Shown in pieces: positions 53,478-61,935 of a stretch of 64,000 nt of DNA. Position 1 is the stretch's first letter. Each line of letters begins with the position of its first letter. Location: positions 4,432 to 68,431 of the forward strand of contig JAZQEG010000003.1 of the NCBI GenBank assembly GCA_045538875.1, written 5' to 3'. A model generated the notes under the pieces. That model worked only from the letters and a program-made list of their open reading frames with translations, ran no database searches and was not told where the DNA came from. Made by a program: the position numbers and the translations under genes. Source of the DNA: RGIG4708 sp045538875 (lineage in GTDB: Bacteria > Bacillota > Clostridia > UMGS1810).

Positions 53478-53506
53478 ATTATATAATTATTAATCAATTT
53501 TGTCAA
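53478..53506 (-). promoter_or_regulatory. Consensus promoter of the lipoprotein gene
   Basis: Minus strand: perfect TTGACA (53501-53506) and TATAAT (53478-53483) with a 17-base spacer, starting at the base after the terminase stop. An ATTAGTA / TACTAAT inverted repeat follows (53460-53480) and could be an operator. Confidence 0.8.
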
Positions 53507-54964
53507 TCACATTGAATAAAAGTTATATCTAGGCAATTTTTGTGGTGCATCCGAAAGAGGGTTTTCGGCTATATCCTTTGCAAGAACATTTTTTCGCGGA
53601 GTAATGGGGTTTTCCATCAGTACATATCGCACACAGTCATAAATGTGATCTTCCGATTGTGTGTCAATATCCTCCACATTTGTACTGTCGTATACAAGGG
53701 CAGGGATGGTGCGTATAAAATGCTTGCAGGTGTTAAACACATACATCATTGGTATGCCTCTGCTATCAAAAGCAAAACGGTAGTGATACTGCATTTTGCC
53801 GGGCAGTCTTTCGTGGTCGCCCATATTAAAAAACACACCTTCCCTTGCCATCATATCTTCAATTGATTGTCCCGTTTCGGCTTTGGCAATTGCAGGGTCG
53901 GCAATTCCGTATATTTTTTTGCCTTTAAGGTTTGGATGCTCATTTTCCATTTGTTTTATTTTGCCTGCAATTTCCTGAGGGGTGTAACGCACGCCCTCGT
54001 CTGCATTTTGTGTGCAGCCGTAAAGCTCTGCAATAACATAAACTCTGCCGTCGTGGTCTACGGCAATCCATTCTACTGCAAAGGGCTTTGAGTATCCAAA
54101 GTCAAAGCCGCGGTATATTTTCCATTCTTTTGGTATTGCAAAAGGCTCTATAACATGAGTAAACTGCCTGTCCATATAGTGATTAGGGTCGTTTTTCCAT
54201 TCCGAAAACACCTGTCCGCAAAAGCTGTCCCAGTCGCCGTAAAGCAGAGCATTTCGCTCTTTTTCGGGCAGCATGGAGAGGTTTGCAAGGTAGTTTGGGT
54301 CGTTGCGAAGCAATTCCTTGTTGTCAAAAACGGTAGACGGAACAAAAATACGGTTTCGTGTGACAGAAAGCACATTGCCGTCGGGACCTGCAATATTCAT
54401 TTTGGTTGTGATGGGGGTAAGGGGCGGAGCGGCTGTTATAAACCGCTCCTTTACCCACGCATGGCCTATGCCGCCGGGGTTTGTTGTGGCACGGATATAC
54501 ACCCTTGTACCGCTGCCCGAGGGGCGATTACGCGAAAACATATACGAATACTCGTCCCAGGTAAAATGAGTAAGCTCGTCAAACGCAATAAAATCGTATC
54601 GCTTTCCCTGATAGTTTATGCGGTCTTTTGTGTGCTGCATTGCACCAAAATATATTTTTGCTCCGCTTGGGAAAAGCCAAAAATGCTTGCTGTCGTTGTA
54701 TTTTGCTTTTGGGTAAGCACGGGAATATAAATCACGGCTTCTGTCTATAAGCTCCGATAGCTGCGGATATGTTTTTCTAAGTATAAGGCCGCGGTAGTGG
54801 GGGATGTGCACCTGTCGGAGTGCCTCGGTGAGCAGTGCGTCTGACTTGCCGCCTCCTGCTGCTCCGCCGTATAGTGCCTCATATTCCCCCCGCGACTGAA
54901 ATATTGCCTGCTTATGCTGAGGTGTCCATATCGTTTTCGTACCCGTCTTGTGTGTTGTCCTCAT
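53507..54964 (-). CDS. terL: Phage terminase large subunit
   Basis: The motor of DNA packaging, 485 aa. The ATG at 54964 is chosen because GGAGGG lies seven bases upstream; a longer open frame upstream only overlaps the previous gene. ATPase motifs: Walker A GGAAGGGKS (33-41) and Walker B FIAFDE (Asp129, Glu130). Nuclease aspartates: Asp288 in GFDFGYSKP, Asp356 in GIADPA, and Asp443 in EDHIYDCVRY. All are intact. It belongs to the terminase 6/3 family and overlaps the gene for the putative small subunit. Phage-like origin is clear; the intact active sites imply recent or continuing selection. Confidence 0.93.
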   Translation of the reverse strand: MRTTHKTGTKTIWTPQHKQAIFQSRGEYEALYGGAAGGGKSDALLTEALRQVHIPHYRGLILRKTYPQLSELIDRSRDLYSRAYPKAKYNDSKHFWLFPSGAKIYFGAMQHTKDRINYQGKRYDFIAFDELTHFTWDEYSYMFSRNRPSGSGTRVYIRATTNPGGIGHAWVKERFITAAPPLTPITTKMNIAGPDGNVLSVTRNRIFVPSTVFDNKELLRNDPNYLANLSMLPEKERNALLYGDWDSFCGQVFSEWKNDPNHYMDRQFTHVIEPFAIPKEWKIYRGFDFGYSKPFAVEWIAVDHDGRVYVIAELYGCTQNADEGVRYTPQEIAGKIKQMENEHPNLKGKKIYGIADPAIAKAETGQSIEDMMAREGVFFNMGDHERLPGKMQYHYRFAFDSRGIPMMYVFNTCKHFIRTIPALVYDSTNVEDIDTQSEDHIYDCVRYVLMENPITPRKNVLAKDIAENPLSDAPQKLPRYNFYSM

Positions 54965-55328
54965 TAGTGCCCTCCAATGTATCCTCATCAATGTCACCTA
55001 TAACAATAATGCCGCACTCGTCGTCATCATTTTCGGTGTCGCTGCCCGTAAAGCTCATATGTATGTCTTTAATGTCCTTAAGGGTGGACACAAGCTGTTT
55101 GAGCCCCATTTTGTCAATCATACCGTCAATTATTTCGATGTTTTCTTTTTCTTCAATACATTCGCTGACGGGTTTTTTCAGATCAAAGTCGTATTCTACA
55201 TTTTTGGTACGTTCTTTTGTTTTAATAACGCACCTGTCAATTTCTTCAATAGATTTTTCTATTTTTTCGAGTAACCTGTCGCTTATTTGTAAAATACGCT
55301 CCTCTCTGGATTCTGGTATGTTATTCAT
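54912..55328 (-). CDS. Putative phage terminase small subunit
   Basis: A 138-aa acidic protein, from the ATG at 55328 that overlaps the stop of the preceding gene. N-terminal half is charged and helical (EERILQISDRLLEKIEKSIEEIDRCVI); KQLVSTLKDIKDIHMSF resembles the helical segment near the C-terminus of small terminases; the last 40 residues are Asp/Glu-rich. No clear helix-turn-helix. Position directly before terL, with overlap, supports the role. Confidence 0.65.
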   Translation of the reverse strand: MNNIPESREERILQISDRLLEKIEKSIEEIDRCVIKTKERTKNVEYDFDLKKPVSECIEEKENIEIIDGMIDKMGLKQLVSTLKDIKDIHMSFTGSDTENDDDECGIIVIGDIDEDTLEGTNEDNTQDGYENDMDTSA

Positions 55329-55602
55329 TAAGCTCCGCGGCACCCGATTTAGCAGACAATTCCATCTGATACTGAGCACTTTCGCCATCCTGAATTTGTG
55401 AGTTGTCAAGTGCAATTGCATATTTGCGCGGTATTTTTACCTCTTTGCCTCGAGGTACAATCATCCCAACTCCGTTTACACCAACAAACACATCATCTTT
55501 ATACCTGTCGTTGTCTTTAAAAAGCTTTACTGTAACAAGCTCGTTGTAGTATGCGTTTTCCTGCGCAATAGTTTCAAATTTTTTTGTTTTAGCCTTAGCC
55601 AT
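55321..55602 (-). CDS. Small conserved phage protein, unknown function
   Basis: A 93-aa protein found between the major capsid and terminase genes. N-terminus MAKAKTKKFET is basic; VNGVGMIVPRGKEVKIPRKYAIAL looks like a beta-rich capsid decoration or adaptor segment. The GGAGGAATTAAATT-type site precedes it. I do not recognise a family. Such proteins often follow N4-gp56 capsid genes. Confidence 0.7.
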   Translation of the reverse strand: MAKAKTKKFETIAQENAYYNELVTVKLFKDNDRYKDDVFVGVNGVGMIVPRGKEVKIPRKYAIALDNSQIQDGESAQYQMELSAKSGAAELNE

Positions 55603-55631
55603 AATTTAATTCCTCCTGATAATAAATTTAA

Positions 55632-56582
55632 TTAAGCACCAAAAGTGGATGCACTTTCAATTCTGATCATATAGTTTTCAACAAGTCTCTCTGCGCATTT
55701 TACAGCTTTCCAGCCTGCAGTTGCTCTCTGGTTGAGCGGGTCTGCAGTTCCGCCTGAGCCAAGCTGCTTAACTATTGTTTTAAGTCCACCGCCTGTAACC
55801 TCTGTTACACCATAGGCATTTGCACCAAGCACGAGTGTTGAATATACAGGTGTGTCGCCCTCAAATATTTTTGCTTCGGTAGTTTCTACAAATCTCACGC
55901 CGCCGATTTTGCCGATTTCGCCTTCAAAAAGCTCGGTTGTTGCAGCGTATTTGTGAGCTTCAATCCACTCCTCGTCTCTCATAAGGTCATATGCAACATC
56001 GGGGTGGATAATTGCAACATATGAGCCGTCAATTTTTGGTGCATTTTGAGTTTTGAGGAACCTTGCAGCCTTGTAAATATCGTCAACTGTAAGCTTGCAG
56101 TCTGCAGTAACAGAGCTTCTGGCACTTACACCGCCCGAGTACATTACATTTGTACCGCCGTTTAAAACTTCTCTTGTAATTGTGTCAAGAGTGCTGCCCG
56201 CCTGGTTACCCAAAAGCTTTGTAGTTTCTACAAGAGTATTGTCAACGCTTGTGAGCATAAGCAAGTCCGAAAGAGTTACATAGTAACCATACTCGGCAAC
56301 TGATGATGTAAGGCTTGTAACAGAGAGTGTGCCGCCGCTTGGTGTAACACCTTCGGTAAGAGCAGTTGTTGCTTTGTCAAATGGCACAAATCTGCGGAAG
56401 TTAATTGTTTTGCCTCCGTTTTTTGGAATGTTGTGCTTCTGACCAAACTGGTCGTGCACAAGGTTCGGCTTTGCGTTGTCAATAAGGTAATCGCTGTAAT
56501 AGGTTTTCATTTCTGCCGAAAGAGTTGTGGTTGTGTTTGGATTTGCATCAAACAATGTAAGGTTAAGTTCAAAATTTTTCAT
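55632..56582 (-). CDS. N4-gp56 family major capsid protein
   Basis: A 316-aa capsid protein of the N4-gp56 (HK97-fold) family. Distinctive segments are TTTLSAEMKTYYSDYLIDNAKP, VHDQFGQKHNIPKNGGKTINFRRF, ATTALTEGVTP and LGNQAGSTLDTITREVLNGGTN. The N-terminus, MKNFELNLTLF|DANP, has the motif cut by the host protease Prp in L27 and in staphylococcal phage 80alpha capsid proteins, so residues 1-11 may be removed. It lies between the scaffold-like and small-protein genes. Confidence 0.92.
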   Translation of the reverse strand: MKNFELNLTLFDANPNTTTTLSAEMKTYYSDYLIDNAKPNLVHDQFGQKHNIPKNGGKTINFRRFVPFDKATTALTEGVTPSGGTLSVTSLTSSVAEYGYYVTLSDLLMLTSVDNTLVETTKLLGNQAGSTLDTITREVLNGGTNVMYSGGVSARSSVTADCKLTVDDIYKAARFLKTQNAPKIDGSYVAIIHPDVAYDLMRDEEWIEAHKYAATTELFEGEIGKIGGVRFVETTEAKIFEGDTPVYSTLVLGANAYGVTEVTGGGLKTIVKQLGSGGTADPLNQRATAGWKAVKCAERLVENYMIRIESASTFGA

Positions 56583-56600
56583 ATAATATCTCCTTTTTAA

Positions 56601-57398
56601 TTAAAATGTAATTGTTTCGCCCATTGCTACGCGCTTTGCAATTTGTGCACGCTGCTCGGGAGTGAGCTTAGACACATCTGTTTTAACAAGGGCAGAGCTT
56701 TGTGCCGAAAGGCCGTTTTCTACAGGGCGGTTTGCTACAGAGAGCATACGCTCGGCAGTTTGCTTTTCGGCATCCATAGCACTTTTATTTTTTATTGCTT
56801 CAATAATGTCTGCATGGTGTACAACTTCATATGCGGTTTTCATATCAACACCATTTCGGAGCAGTTCAATAAATTTTGCATTTGCAATTTCTGCACTGAT
56901 GTCAAAATCGGGGTATTCTTTTGCTATTTGTTCCGATTCGGCATACCATTTTTTAACCTGCTGGTCAATTTTGTCATTTTGAGCTTTTTGCTGCTCAAGT
57001 GCTTTGTAATACTCATTTTCTTTTTCAAGGTTTTTAATGTATCTGTAATTGTGTACATCCATACCCTTTTCTTTGGCGTTGTCAATAATAAGTGCATCAT
57101 CATCGGCAACCTTTTTGGTAAGTGCTTCAAGGTCGTTTTTATCTACCTTGTATCTGTCAGCCAATACTTCAACAATTTGTTCAAGTTTAGCGAGCTTGCC
57201 TTTAAGCACTTCATTTCCCTTTAATCTTTTAGAAATAATTTCCTTAACTTTTGCTGTGTACAAGTCTTTATACTCGCCTTTGATAAGTGCATCAAACTCA
57301 GCTTTTTTGTCTGTCTTTTGTTTTTCGACAGTGTTGTTTTCGGGATTTGCGACTTTTTCTTTTTCGTCAAACAAATCGAGTTTAAAATTGTTTTTCAT
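56601..57398 (-). CDS. Phage scaffold-like protein with Prp motif
   Basis: A 265-aa helical protein, from the ATG at 57398 behind AAGGAGAAAAACAAAA. A longer frame to 57527 has no site and runs through a structured leader. It is rich in Lys, Glu, Asp and Gln, with coiled coils around 50-165, like scaffold proteins that precede N4-gp56 capsid genes. The N-terminus MKNNFKLDLF|DEKEK resembles the Prp site of the capsid protein and L27. The C-terminus ends in the basic-hydrophobic EQRAQIAKRVAMGETITF, similar to scaffold tails that touch the capsid. Confidence 0.8.
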   Translation of the reverse strand: MKNNFKLDLFDEKEKVANPENNTVEKQKTDKKAEFDALIKGEYKDLYTAKVKEIISKRLKGNEVLKGKLAKLEQIVEVLADRYKVDKNDLEALTKKVADDDALIIDNAKEKGMDVHNYRYIKNLEKENEYYKALEQQKAQNDKIDQQVKKWYAESEQIAKEYPDFDISAEIANAKFIELLRNGVDMKTAYEVVHHADIIEAIKNKSAMDAEKQTAERMLSVANRPVENGLSAQSSALVKTDVSKLTPEQRAQIAKRVAMGETITF

Positions 57399-57600
57399 TT
57401 TTGTTTTTCTCCTTTTTTGATTTTCAAAAATTATTAAATCGGGTGTGCATACGCACTCCCCTGCCGGCGTCAAGCGGTCTTTCCCGCGGGTCAGGTGCGA
57501 TGAGCTCTTGTCGCGACCTAATATCATTATAAATAATTGGTGGCACCTATTTCGCCAACTGAAATTGCAAAAAATGAAAATTTTTTAAAATTATTTAAAA
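57399..57600 (-). promoter_or_regulatory. Promoter and GC-rich structured leader of the capsid cluster
   Basis: On the minus strand TATAAT (57528-57533) precedes a leader of about 100 bases far richer in GC than its surroundings. It contains the palindrome CCCGCGGG and a stem GGGAGUGC / GCACACCC (one mismatch, near 57443-57462) ahead of the ribosome site at about 57409. TTGGCG lies 21 bases before the -10 box, longer than usual. No RNA family is recognised. Confidence 0.55.
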
Positions 57601-57635
57601 ATTGTTACCATTGTGTAAAAAAACTTCCATATTAA

Positions 57636-57664
57636 TTGAATTTGATTTTGATTTCTGATATAAT
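57636..57664 (+). promoter_or_regulatory. Promoter of the SLH glycosidase gene
   Basis: TTGAAT (57636-57641), 17-base spacer, TATAAT (57659-57664). Confidence 0.7.
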
Positions 57665-57709
57665 TATCAAGTTGATAAATATAAATAAATTATGGATGGT
57701 TATAATAAA

Positions 57710-60238
57710 ATGAAATTTAAAAGGATAACGACAATAGCATTAATAATATGTATGATAACAACAACTGCACTTGCTTCGGTTTTGGGCAGCGAAACATATT
57801 CGGCACTAAAGGTGGAGGTTGCAAAGGGTACAACATATGTGAGCAATGTGTTTGTAAGCGACCAGAGCAGTGTGGGCAGGCAGAGCGAAAACTACTATAT
57901 ATATGAGCCAAATAGCGGCATTGTGCCCGTAATTGCCAATGACACATATATATATGGTAAAACAAAGGTTTCGCAAATGGCGCAAAAGCTGCAACAACAG
58001 GGTTTGTATCCCATAATGGTTATGAACAGCGATTATTTTTCGCTGCAAACGGGAGTGCAAATGGGCAATCAGGTGGTAGACGGTGTTGTTGTAACCAAAG
58101 ACCCAAGCGGTCAGGATGCTGTGGGCATCAGGGAGGATGGTAGCGCATTTATTTCGTGGCTGCAGATTAACACAAAGCTCACTGCTAATGGCAAAACCTT
58201 TGCAATTGAAAATGTCAACAAGTACCCACAGCCATACTCTATATATCTGCTTACCGATGAGTTTGCCCCCACCACCAAAAGCCAAAAACCCTCGTACAAT
58301 GTTGTAATAGGTGAGCTTTCGGGCAGTATGGCTTTAAACGCTGATGTAACGGGCGTAGTGGAAGAGGTAATTGAATCGGATGGCGAAATACCAATCCCAA
58401 AAGGCAAAATTGTTTTGTGCGTGGACAAGGAAATTGCTGATGAAAAAATGGAAAATATAAAGCTTCTTAATGTAGGCGATGAGGTAACCATAAATAATAG
58501 TGCCGAGGGAGATGCACGCTGGGGCGAGTGTAAATATATTCAGGGCTCAATAGGTGGCAGACTTATTAAAAACGGTCAAATTCAGGATGTTGACCAGGCG
58601 GCGGCACCGCGCAGTGCGGTGGGCATTACACAGGACGGCAAAATTATTTTTTACACAATAGACGGCAGACAAATAGGACACAGCTTTGGCATAAGGCTCA
58701 AAACCTTGTCAAAAAGGCTGCTTGAGCTTGGGTGTGTGGATGCAATCAATTTTGATGGAGGCGGCTCTACTGCAATAGTCGGCACCTACCCTGGTTATGA
58801 CAACATCGAATTGCTCAACAAGCCGTCCGAAGGCACCGAGAGAGCAGTTGCCACTTTTATTGCACTTATGAACACCCGTGAGGCAACAGGTATTCCAAGC
58901 AAACTCCATCTGTCGCCCTACGGAGGCAATTATCTTTCGGGCACAACCCAAAAGTTCACTGTTTCCGCAACCGACCAAAATGACCACCCTGCAAAGCTTG
59001 ACGGTGAGGTAACATATTCATCAGGCGGGAGCAGCTACACCTCTACCGACGGAACTGCAGTGCTTACAGGCAATGGCAATGTAACTGTTACTGCAACAAG
59101 CGGTGACCTTAAGGGCAGCACAACCGTAACAGTTTTTGCAACTCCCGACAACATAGGCTTTTATAACAAAAGCACAAACAAGGCAATAACCTCGCTCAAT
59201 ATTTCGGGCGGTCAGAGTGTGGCACTCGGTGCAAATGCAACAGTGGGCAGCAAAACTCTTGTTGCAGATGACAGCTGCTTTAGCTGGAGTGCCGATGAGG
59301 CAATCGGCACCATAACACAAGATGGTGTGTTTACTGCGTCACAGGTTTCATCAAGCGGCAGTATAACCGTTACGGCAGGCAACAAAACCAGTAAGCTGCC
59401 TGTTGTTGTAACAGGGGACAAATATGCTGCATATACAAATGCTGAGTTTGCAAGTGACAGCGATAATATATATGTAACACTCGTTTCCCAAAACGGCATA
59501 GATGTACAAAAAGAAAATATAAGCATAACAGTTGACGGCGAGCAGGCAGAGTTTGAGTACAAAGACAATTTGGTTACCGTAAGCCGAAGCGGCTCCAATA
59601 TGGCAAAGGTAATAATAGCATACACCAACTCTATGAATATGCGCTCAATCCACACCTACACCGCAGAGGGTGCAGCTTTTGCCAATAATTTTGTTGATAT
59701 GGCAGGTCACTGGAGCGAGAGCGTTGTTGCTTATATGAACAACAAAGGTGTTGTAAACGGCTTGCCAAACAGTGACACAACCTTTAGCTTTAACCCCGAT
59801 AACAATATGACACGGTACGAATTTGCAGTAATGACCGCAAACTATATGGGTATTGAAGCAAGCGATTTTGAAAGCATACAGCTTGCCTTTGACGATGCCG
59901 CACAAATTCCCGACTGGGCTGCAAATCAAATTAAACTCCTTGTAAGCACAGGTATTATGAACGGCAAAACCAACCCCGACGGCACAGTTACATTTTCGGG
60001 TACCGACAACATTACAAGAGCAGAGGCGGTTGCAGTGCTCGGCAGAGTGTTTGGTGAATCTCTCGATACAAAGGAAATGAATTATTCGGACTTTGACTCG
60101 GTGCCAGGCTGGGCTGCAGACGGATTTGTAACAATGATAAGTATGGATGTTATGTCGGGCTATGATGACGGCACCTTAAAGCCCGACAAAAAAATAACAA
60201 GGGCAGAAGCAACAAAGCTTATGTATGGCATATATTAA
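57710..60238 (+). CDS. Surface phosphodiester glycosidase (NAGPA-like) with Ig-like and three SLH domains
   Basis: An 842-aa exported protein from the ATG at 57710. Signal peptide about 1-27. Residues about 90-390 are a NAGPA/DUF2233 phosphodiester glycosidase domain, with the motif INFDGGGSTAIV near 345-357. Residues about 400-570 carry bacterial Ig-like (BIG2-type) repeats (VTVTATSGDLKGSTTVTV). Three SLH domains end the protein (starting near 656, 721 and 790: FVDMAGHWSE, FDDAAQIPDWA, YSDFDSVPGWA). The SLH part binds secondary wall polymer, so the enzyme sits on the surface and may trim sugar-phosphate linkages in wall polymers or substrates. Confidence 0.9.
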   Translation: MKFKRITTIALIICMITTTALASVLGSETYSALKVEVAKGTTYVSNVFVSDQSSVGRQSENYYIYEPNSGIVPVIANDTYIYGKTKVSQMAQKLQQQGLYPIMVMNSDYFSLQTGVQMGNQVVDGVVVTKDPSGQDAVGIREDGSAFISWLQINTKLTANGKTFAIENVNKYPQPYSIYLLTDEFAPTTKSQKPSYNVVIGELSGSMALNADVTGVVEEVIESDGEIPIPKGKIVLCVDKEIADEKMENIKLLNVGDEVTINNSAEGDARWGECKYIQGSIGGRLIKNGQIQDVDQAAAPRSAVGITQDGKIIFYTIDGRQIGHSFGIRLKTLSKRLLELGCVDAINFDGGGSTAIVGTYPGYDNIELLNKPSEGTERAVATFIALMNTREATGIPSKLHLSPYGGNYLSGTTQKFTVSATDQNDHPAKLDGEVTYSSGGSSYTSTDGTAVLTGNGNVTVTATSGDLKGSTTVTVFATPDNIGFYNKSTNKAITSLNISGGQSVALGANATVGSKTLVADDSCFSWSADEAIGTITQDGVFTASQVSSSGSITVTAGNKTSKLPVVVTGDKYAAYTNAEFASDSDNIYVTLVSQNGIDVQKENISITVDGEQAEFEYKDNLVTVSRSGSNMAKVIIAYTNSMNMRSIHTYTAEGAAFANNFVDMAGHWSESVVAYMNNKGVVNGLPNSDTTFSFNPDNNMTRYEFAVMTANYMGIEASDFESIQLAFDDAAQIPDWAANQIKLLVSTGIMNGKTNPDGTVTFSGTDNITRAEAVAVLGRVFGESLDTKEMNYSDFDSVPGWAADGFVTMISMDVMSGYDDGTLKPDKKITRAEATKLMYGIY

Positions 60239-60242
60239 AAGG

Positions 60243-60271
60243 TTGACAATATGTGGTAATTGGGTTATAAT
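60243..60271 (+). promoter_or_regulatory. Promoter of the gluconate dehydrogenase-like gene
   Basis: Perfect TTGACA (60243-60248) and TATAAT (60266-60271) with a 17-base spacer. Confidence 0.85.
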
Positions 60272-60317
60272 GTAGTCAGAAACTTTTGATAAATTTTAAT
60301 GTAAAGGAGATATTAAA

Positions 60318-61106
60318 ATGTTCAGATTAGACGGCAAAATTGCACTTGTAACAGGTGCATCCTACGGTATCGGTTTTGCTATTGCAAAAGGCCTTGCAAA
60401 TGCGGGAGCAAAAATAGTATTTAACGATATTAATCAGGAGCTTGTTAACAAAGGCCTTGATGCATACAAAGCAGAGGGCATCGACGCTCACGGCTATGTT
60501 TGCGATGTTACAGACGAAGATGCAGTTAACAATATGGTTGCTCAAATAGAAAAAGAGGTTGGCGTTATTGATATCCTCGTTAACAACGCAGGTATTATTA
60601 AAAGAATTCCAATGCACGAAATGTCAGCCGATGATTTCCGCAAGGTTATTGATGTTGACCTTAACGCACCATTTATTGTGTCAAAAGCTGTTATCCCTGC
60701 AATGATTAAAAAAGGTCACGGCAAAATCATCAACATCTGCTCAATGATGTCAGAACTCGGACGTGAAACAGTTTCTGCATACGCTGCTGCAAAAGGCGGT
60801 CTCAAAATGCTTACAAAAAATATCTGCTCCGAATACGGTGAATACAACATTCAGTGTAACGGTATCGGCCCCGGATACATTACCACTCCTCAGACTGCTC
60901 CACTTCGTGAAAAACAGCCTGACGGTTCAAGACATCCGTTTGACTCATTTATATGTGCAAAAACTCCTGCAGGCAGATGGCTAGATCCTGAAGAGCTTGC
61001 AGGCCCTGCAGTTTTCCTTGCATCAGATGCATCAAATGCGGTTAACGGTCATATTCTTTATGTTGATGGCGGAATATTGGCTTATTTTGGCAAACAGCCT
61101 AAATAA
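60318..61106 (+). CDS. Gluconate 5-dehydrogenase / KduD-like SDR
   Basis: A 262-aa classical SDR. Cofactor loop TGASYGIGFA, NNAGIIKR, catalytic Ser in NICSMMSELG, YAAAKGG, and the C-terminal ILYVDGGILAYFGKQP. NNAGI-x-KR and the C-terminus match gluconate 5-dehydrogenase and KduD-type enzymes, which interconvert keto-sugar acids. It has a perfect promoter, a GGAG site and a terminator (61116-61145). Near uxuA (9 kb away), it may share the uronate or aldonate pathway. Confidence 0.86.
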   Translation: MFRLDGKIALVTGASYGIGFAIAKGLANAGAKIVFNDINQELVNKGLDAYKAEGIDAHGYVCDVTDEDAVNNMVAQIEKEVGVIDILVNNAGIIKRIPMHEMSADDFRKVIDVDLNAPFIVSKAVIPAMIKKGHGKIINICSMMSELGRETVSAYAAAKGGLKMLTKNICSEYGEYNIQCNGIGPGYITTPQTAPLREKQPDGSRHPFDSFICAKTPAGRWLDPEELAGPAVFLASDASNAVNGHILYVDGGILAYFGKQPK

Positions 61107-61115
61107 AAAATAATC

Positions 61116-61145
61116 GGGTGTCGTTATGACACCCTTTATTTTTTT
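61116..61145 (+). terminator. Terminator before rplU
   Basis: GGGTGTC pairs with GACACCC, followed by T-run. Confidence 0.85.
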
Positions 61146-61169
61146 ACTTTGCAAAAAGTCAAAAAATGC

Positions 61170-61198
61170 TTGACATTACCTTTTTGTTGTGATACAAT
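61170..61198 (+). promoter_or_regulatory. rplU-prp-rpmA promoter
   Basis: TTGACA (61170-61175), 17-base spacer, TACAAT (61193-61198). The leader of about 85 bases to rplU has a GCGGT / ACCGC repeat at its start and no L21 leader that I can identify with confidence. Confidence 0.8.
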
Positions 61199-61288
61199 AT
61201 AGCGGTAACCGCGCAGAATTGGTTAAAAATTGCATATTTGTTGCAATACCATACTCAGGCGAGATTGGATGAGGGAGGTGCTTTTATA

Positions 61289-61597
61289 ATGTACGCAGTA
61301 ATTGAAACAGGCGGCAAGCAGTACAAAGTTGCTGAAGGCGATGTTCTTTTTATCGAAAAACTCGATGTAGAAGAAGGTGCTGCTGTTAAGTTTGACAAAG
61401 TTCTTGCTATCGGTGGTGAAAACACAGTTTTTGGTACACCTGTTGTTGAAGGTGCATCTGTAGACGCTAAATGCGTTGAAAACGGCAAGGCAAAAAAGAT
61501 TATTGTTTTTAAATATAAACCTAAAAAAGGTTATAAAAAGAAACAGGGTCACAGACAGCCTTACACAAAGGTTGTAATTGAAAAAATCAACGCATAA
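61289..61597 (+). CDS. rplU: 50S ribosomal protein L21
   Basis: L21 of 102 aa, from the ATG at 61289 behind GAGGGAGGTG. N-terminus MYAVIETGGKQYKVAEGD and the C-terminal KKQGHRQPYTKVVI are characteristic. An open frame continues upstream but has no site. It is followed three bases later by prp. Confidence 0.97.
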   Translation: MYAVIETGGKQYKVAEGDVLFIEKLDVEEGAAVKFDKVLAIGGENTVFGTPVVEGASVDAKCVENGKAKKIIVFKYKPKKGYKKKQGHRQPYTKVVIEKINA

Positions 61598-61599
61598 TT

Positions 61600-61932
61600 A
61601 TGACTAGGGTTGATATTTTTCGAAACAAGCTTGGTAACATTACCAAGTTCGAGTGCAGCGGTCATTCGGAGTATGCACCTTGTGGCAGTGACATTGTGTG
61701 TGCATCTGTTACAAGCGTAGTATATGCTGCAATGAACGGGATTGAAAATGTACTCGGTATAAAGTTTGGCTATGAGCACAGTGATGGTTATATACTCTGT
61801 GTTATGCCCGACGACTTATCAAAAACAGAAACAAAACATATAAATATATTGCTGGAATCTATGCTGTTATTTCTTAAGGAATTGCAAAAGCAGTATCCGG
61901 ACAATATATCAGTATCCGAATTGGAGGTGTAA
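61600..61932 (+). CDS. prp: Ribosomal-processing cysteine protease Prp (YsxB)
   Basis: A 110-aa cysteine protease that removes the N-terminal extension of L27. The catalytic pair is His22 (CSGHSEYA) and Cys34 (DIVCASVTS), the same positions as in Staphylococcus aureus Prp. It lies between rplU and rpmA. In S. aureus Prp also cleaves phage 80alpha capsid and scaffold proteins; in this window the capsid and scaffold-like proteins carry similar sites. Confidence 0.95.
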   Translation: MTRVDIFRNKLGNITKFECSGHSEYAPCGSDIVCASVTSVVYAAMNGIENVLGIKFGYEHSDGYILCVMPDDLSKTETKHINILLESMLLFLKELQKQYPDNISVSELEV

Positions 61933-61935
61933 CTA

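Noticed and set aside
57399..57527. N-terminal extension of the scaffold gene to 57527
   Set aside because: The extension has no ribosome site, an atypical composition and passes through the structured leader; the ATG at 57398 has an ideal site.
61201..61215. GCGGTAACCGC as a riboswitch or T-box remnant before rplU
   Set aside because: The repeat is too short, with a one-base loop, and no other conserved part is present; it may overlap the transcription start by chance.
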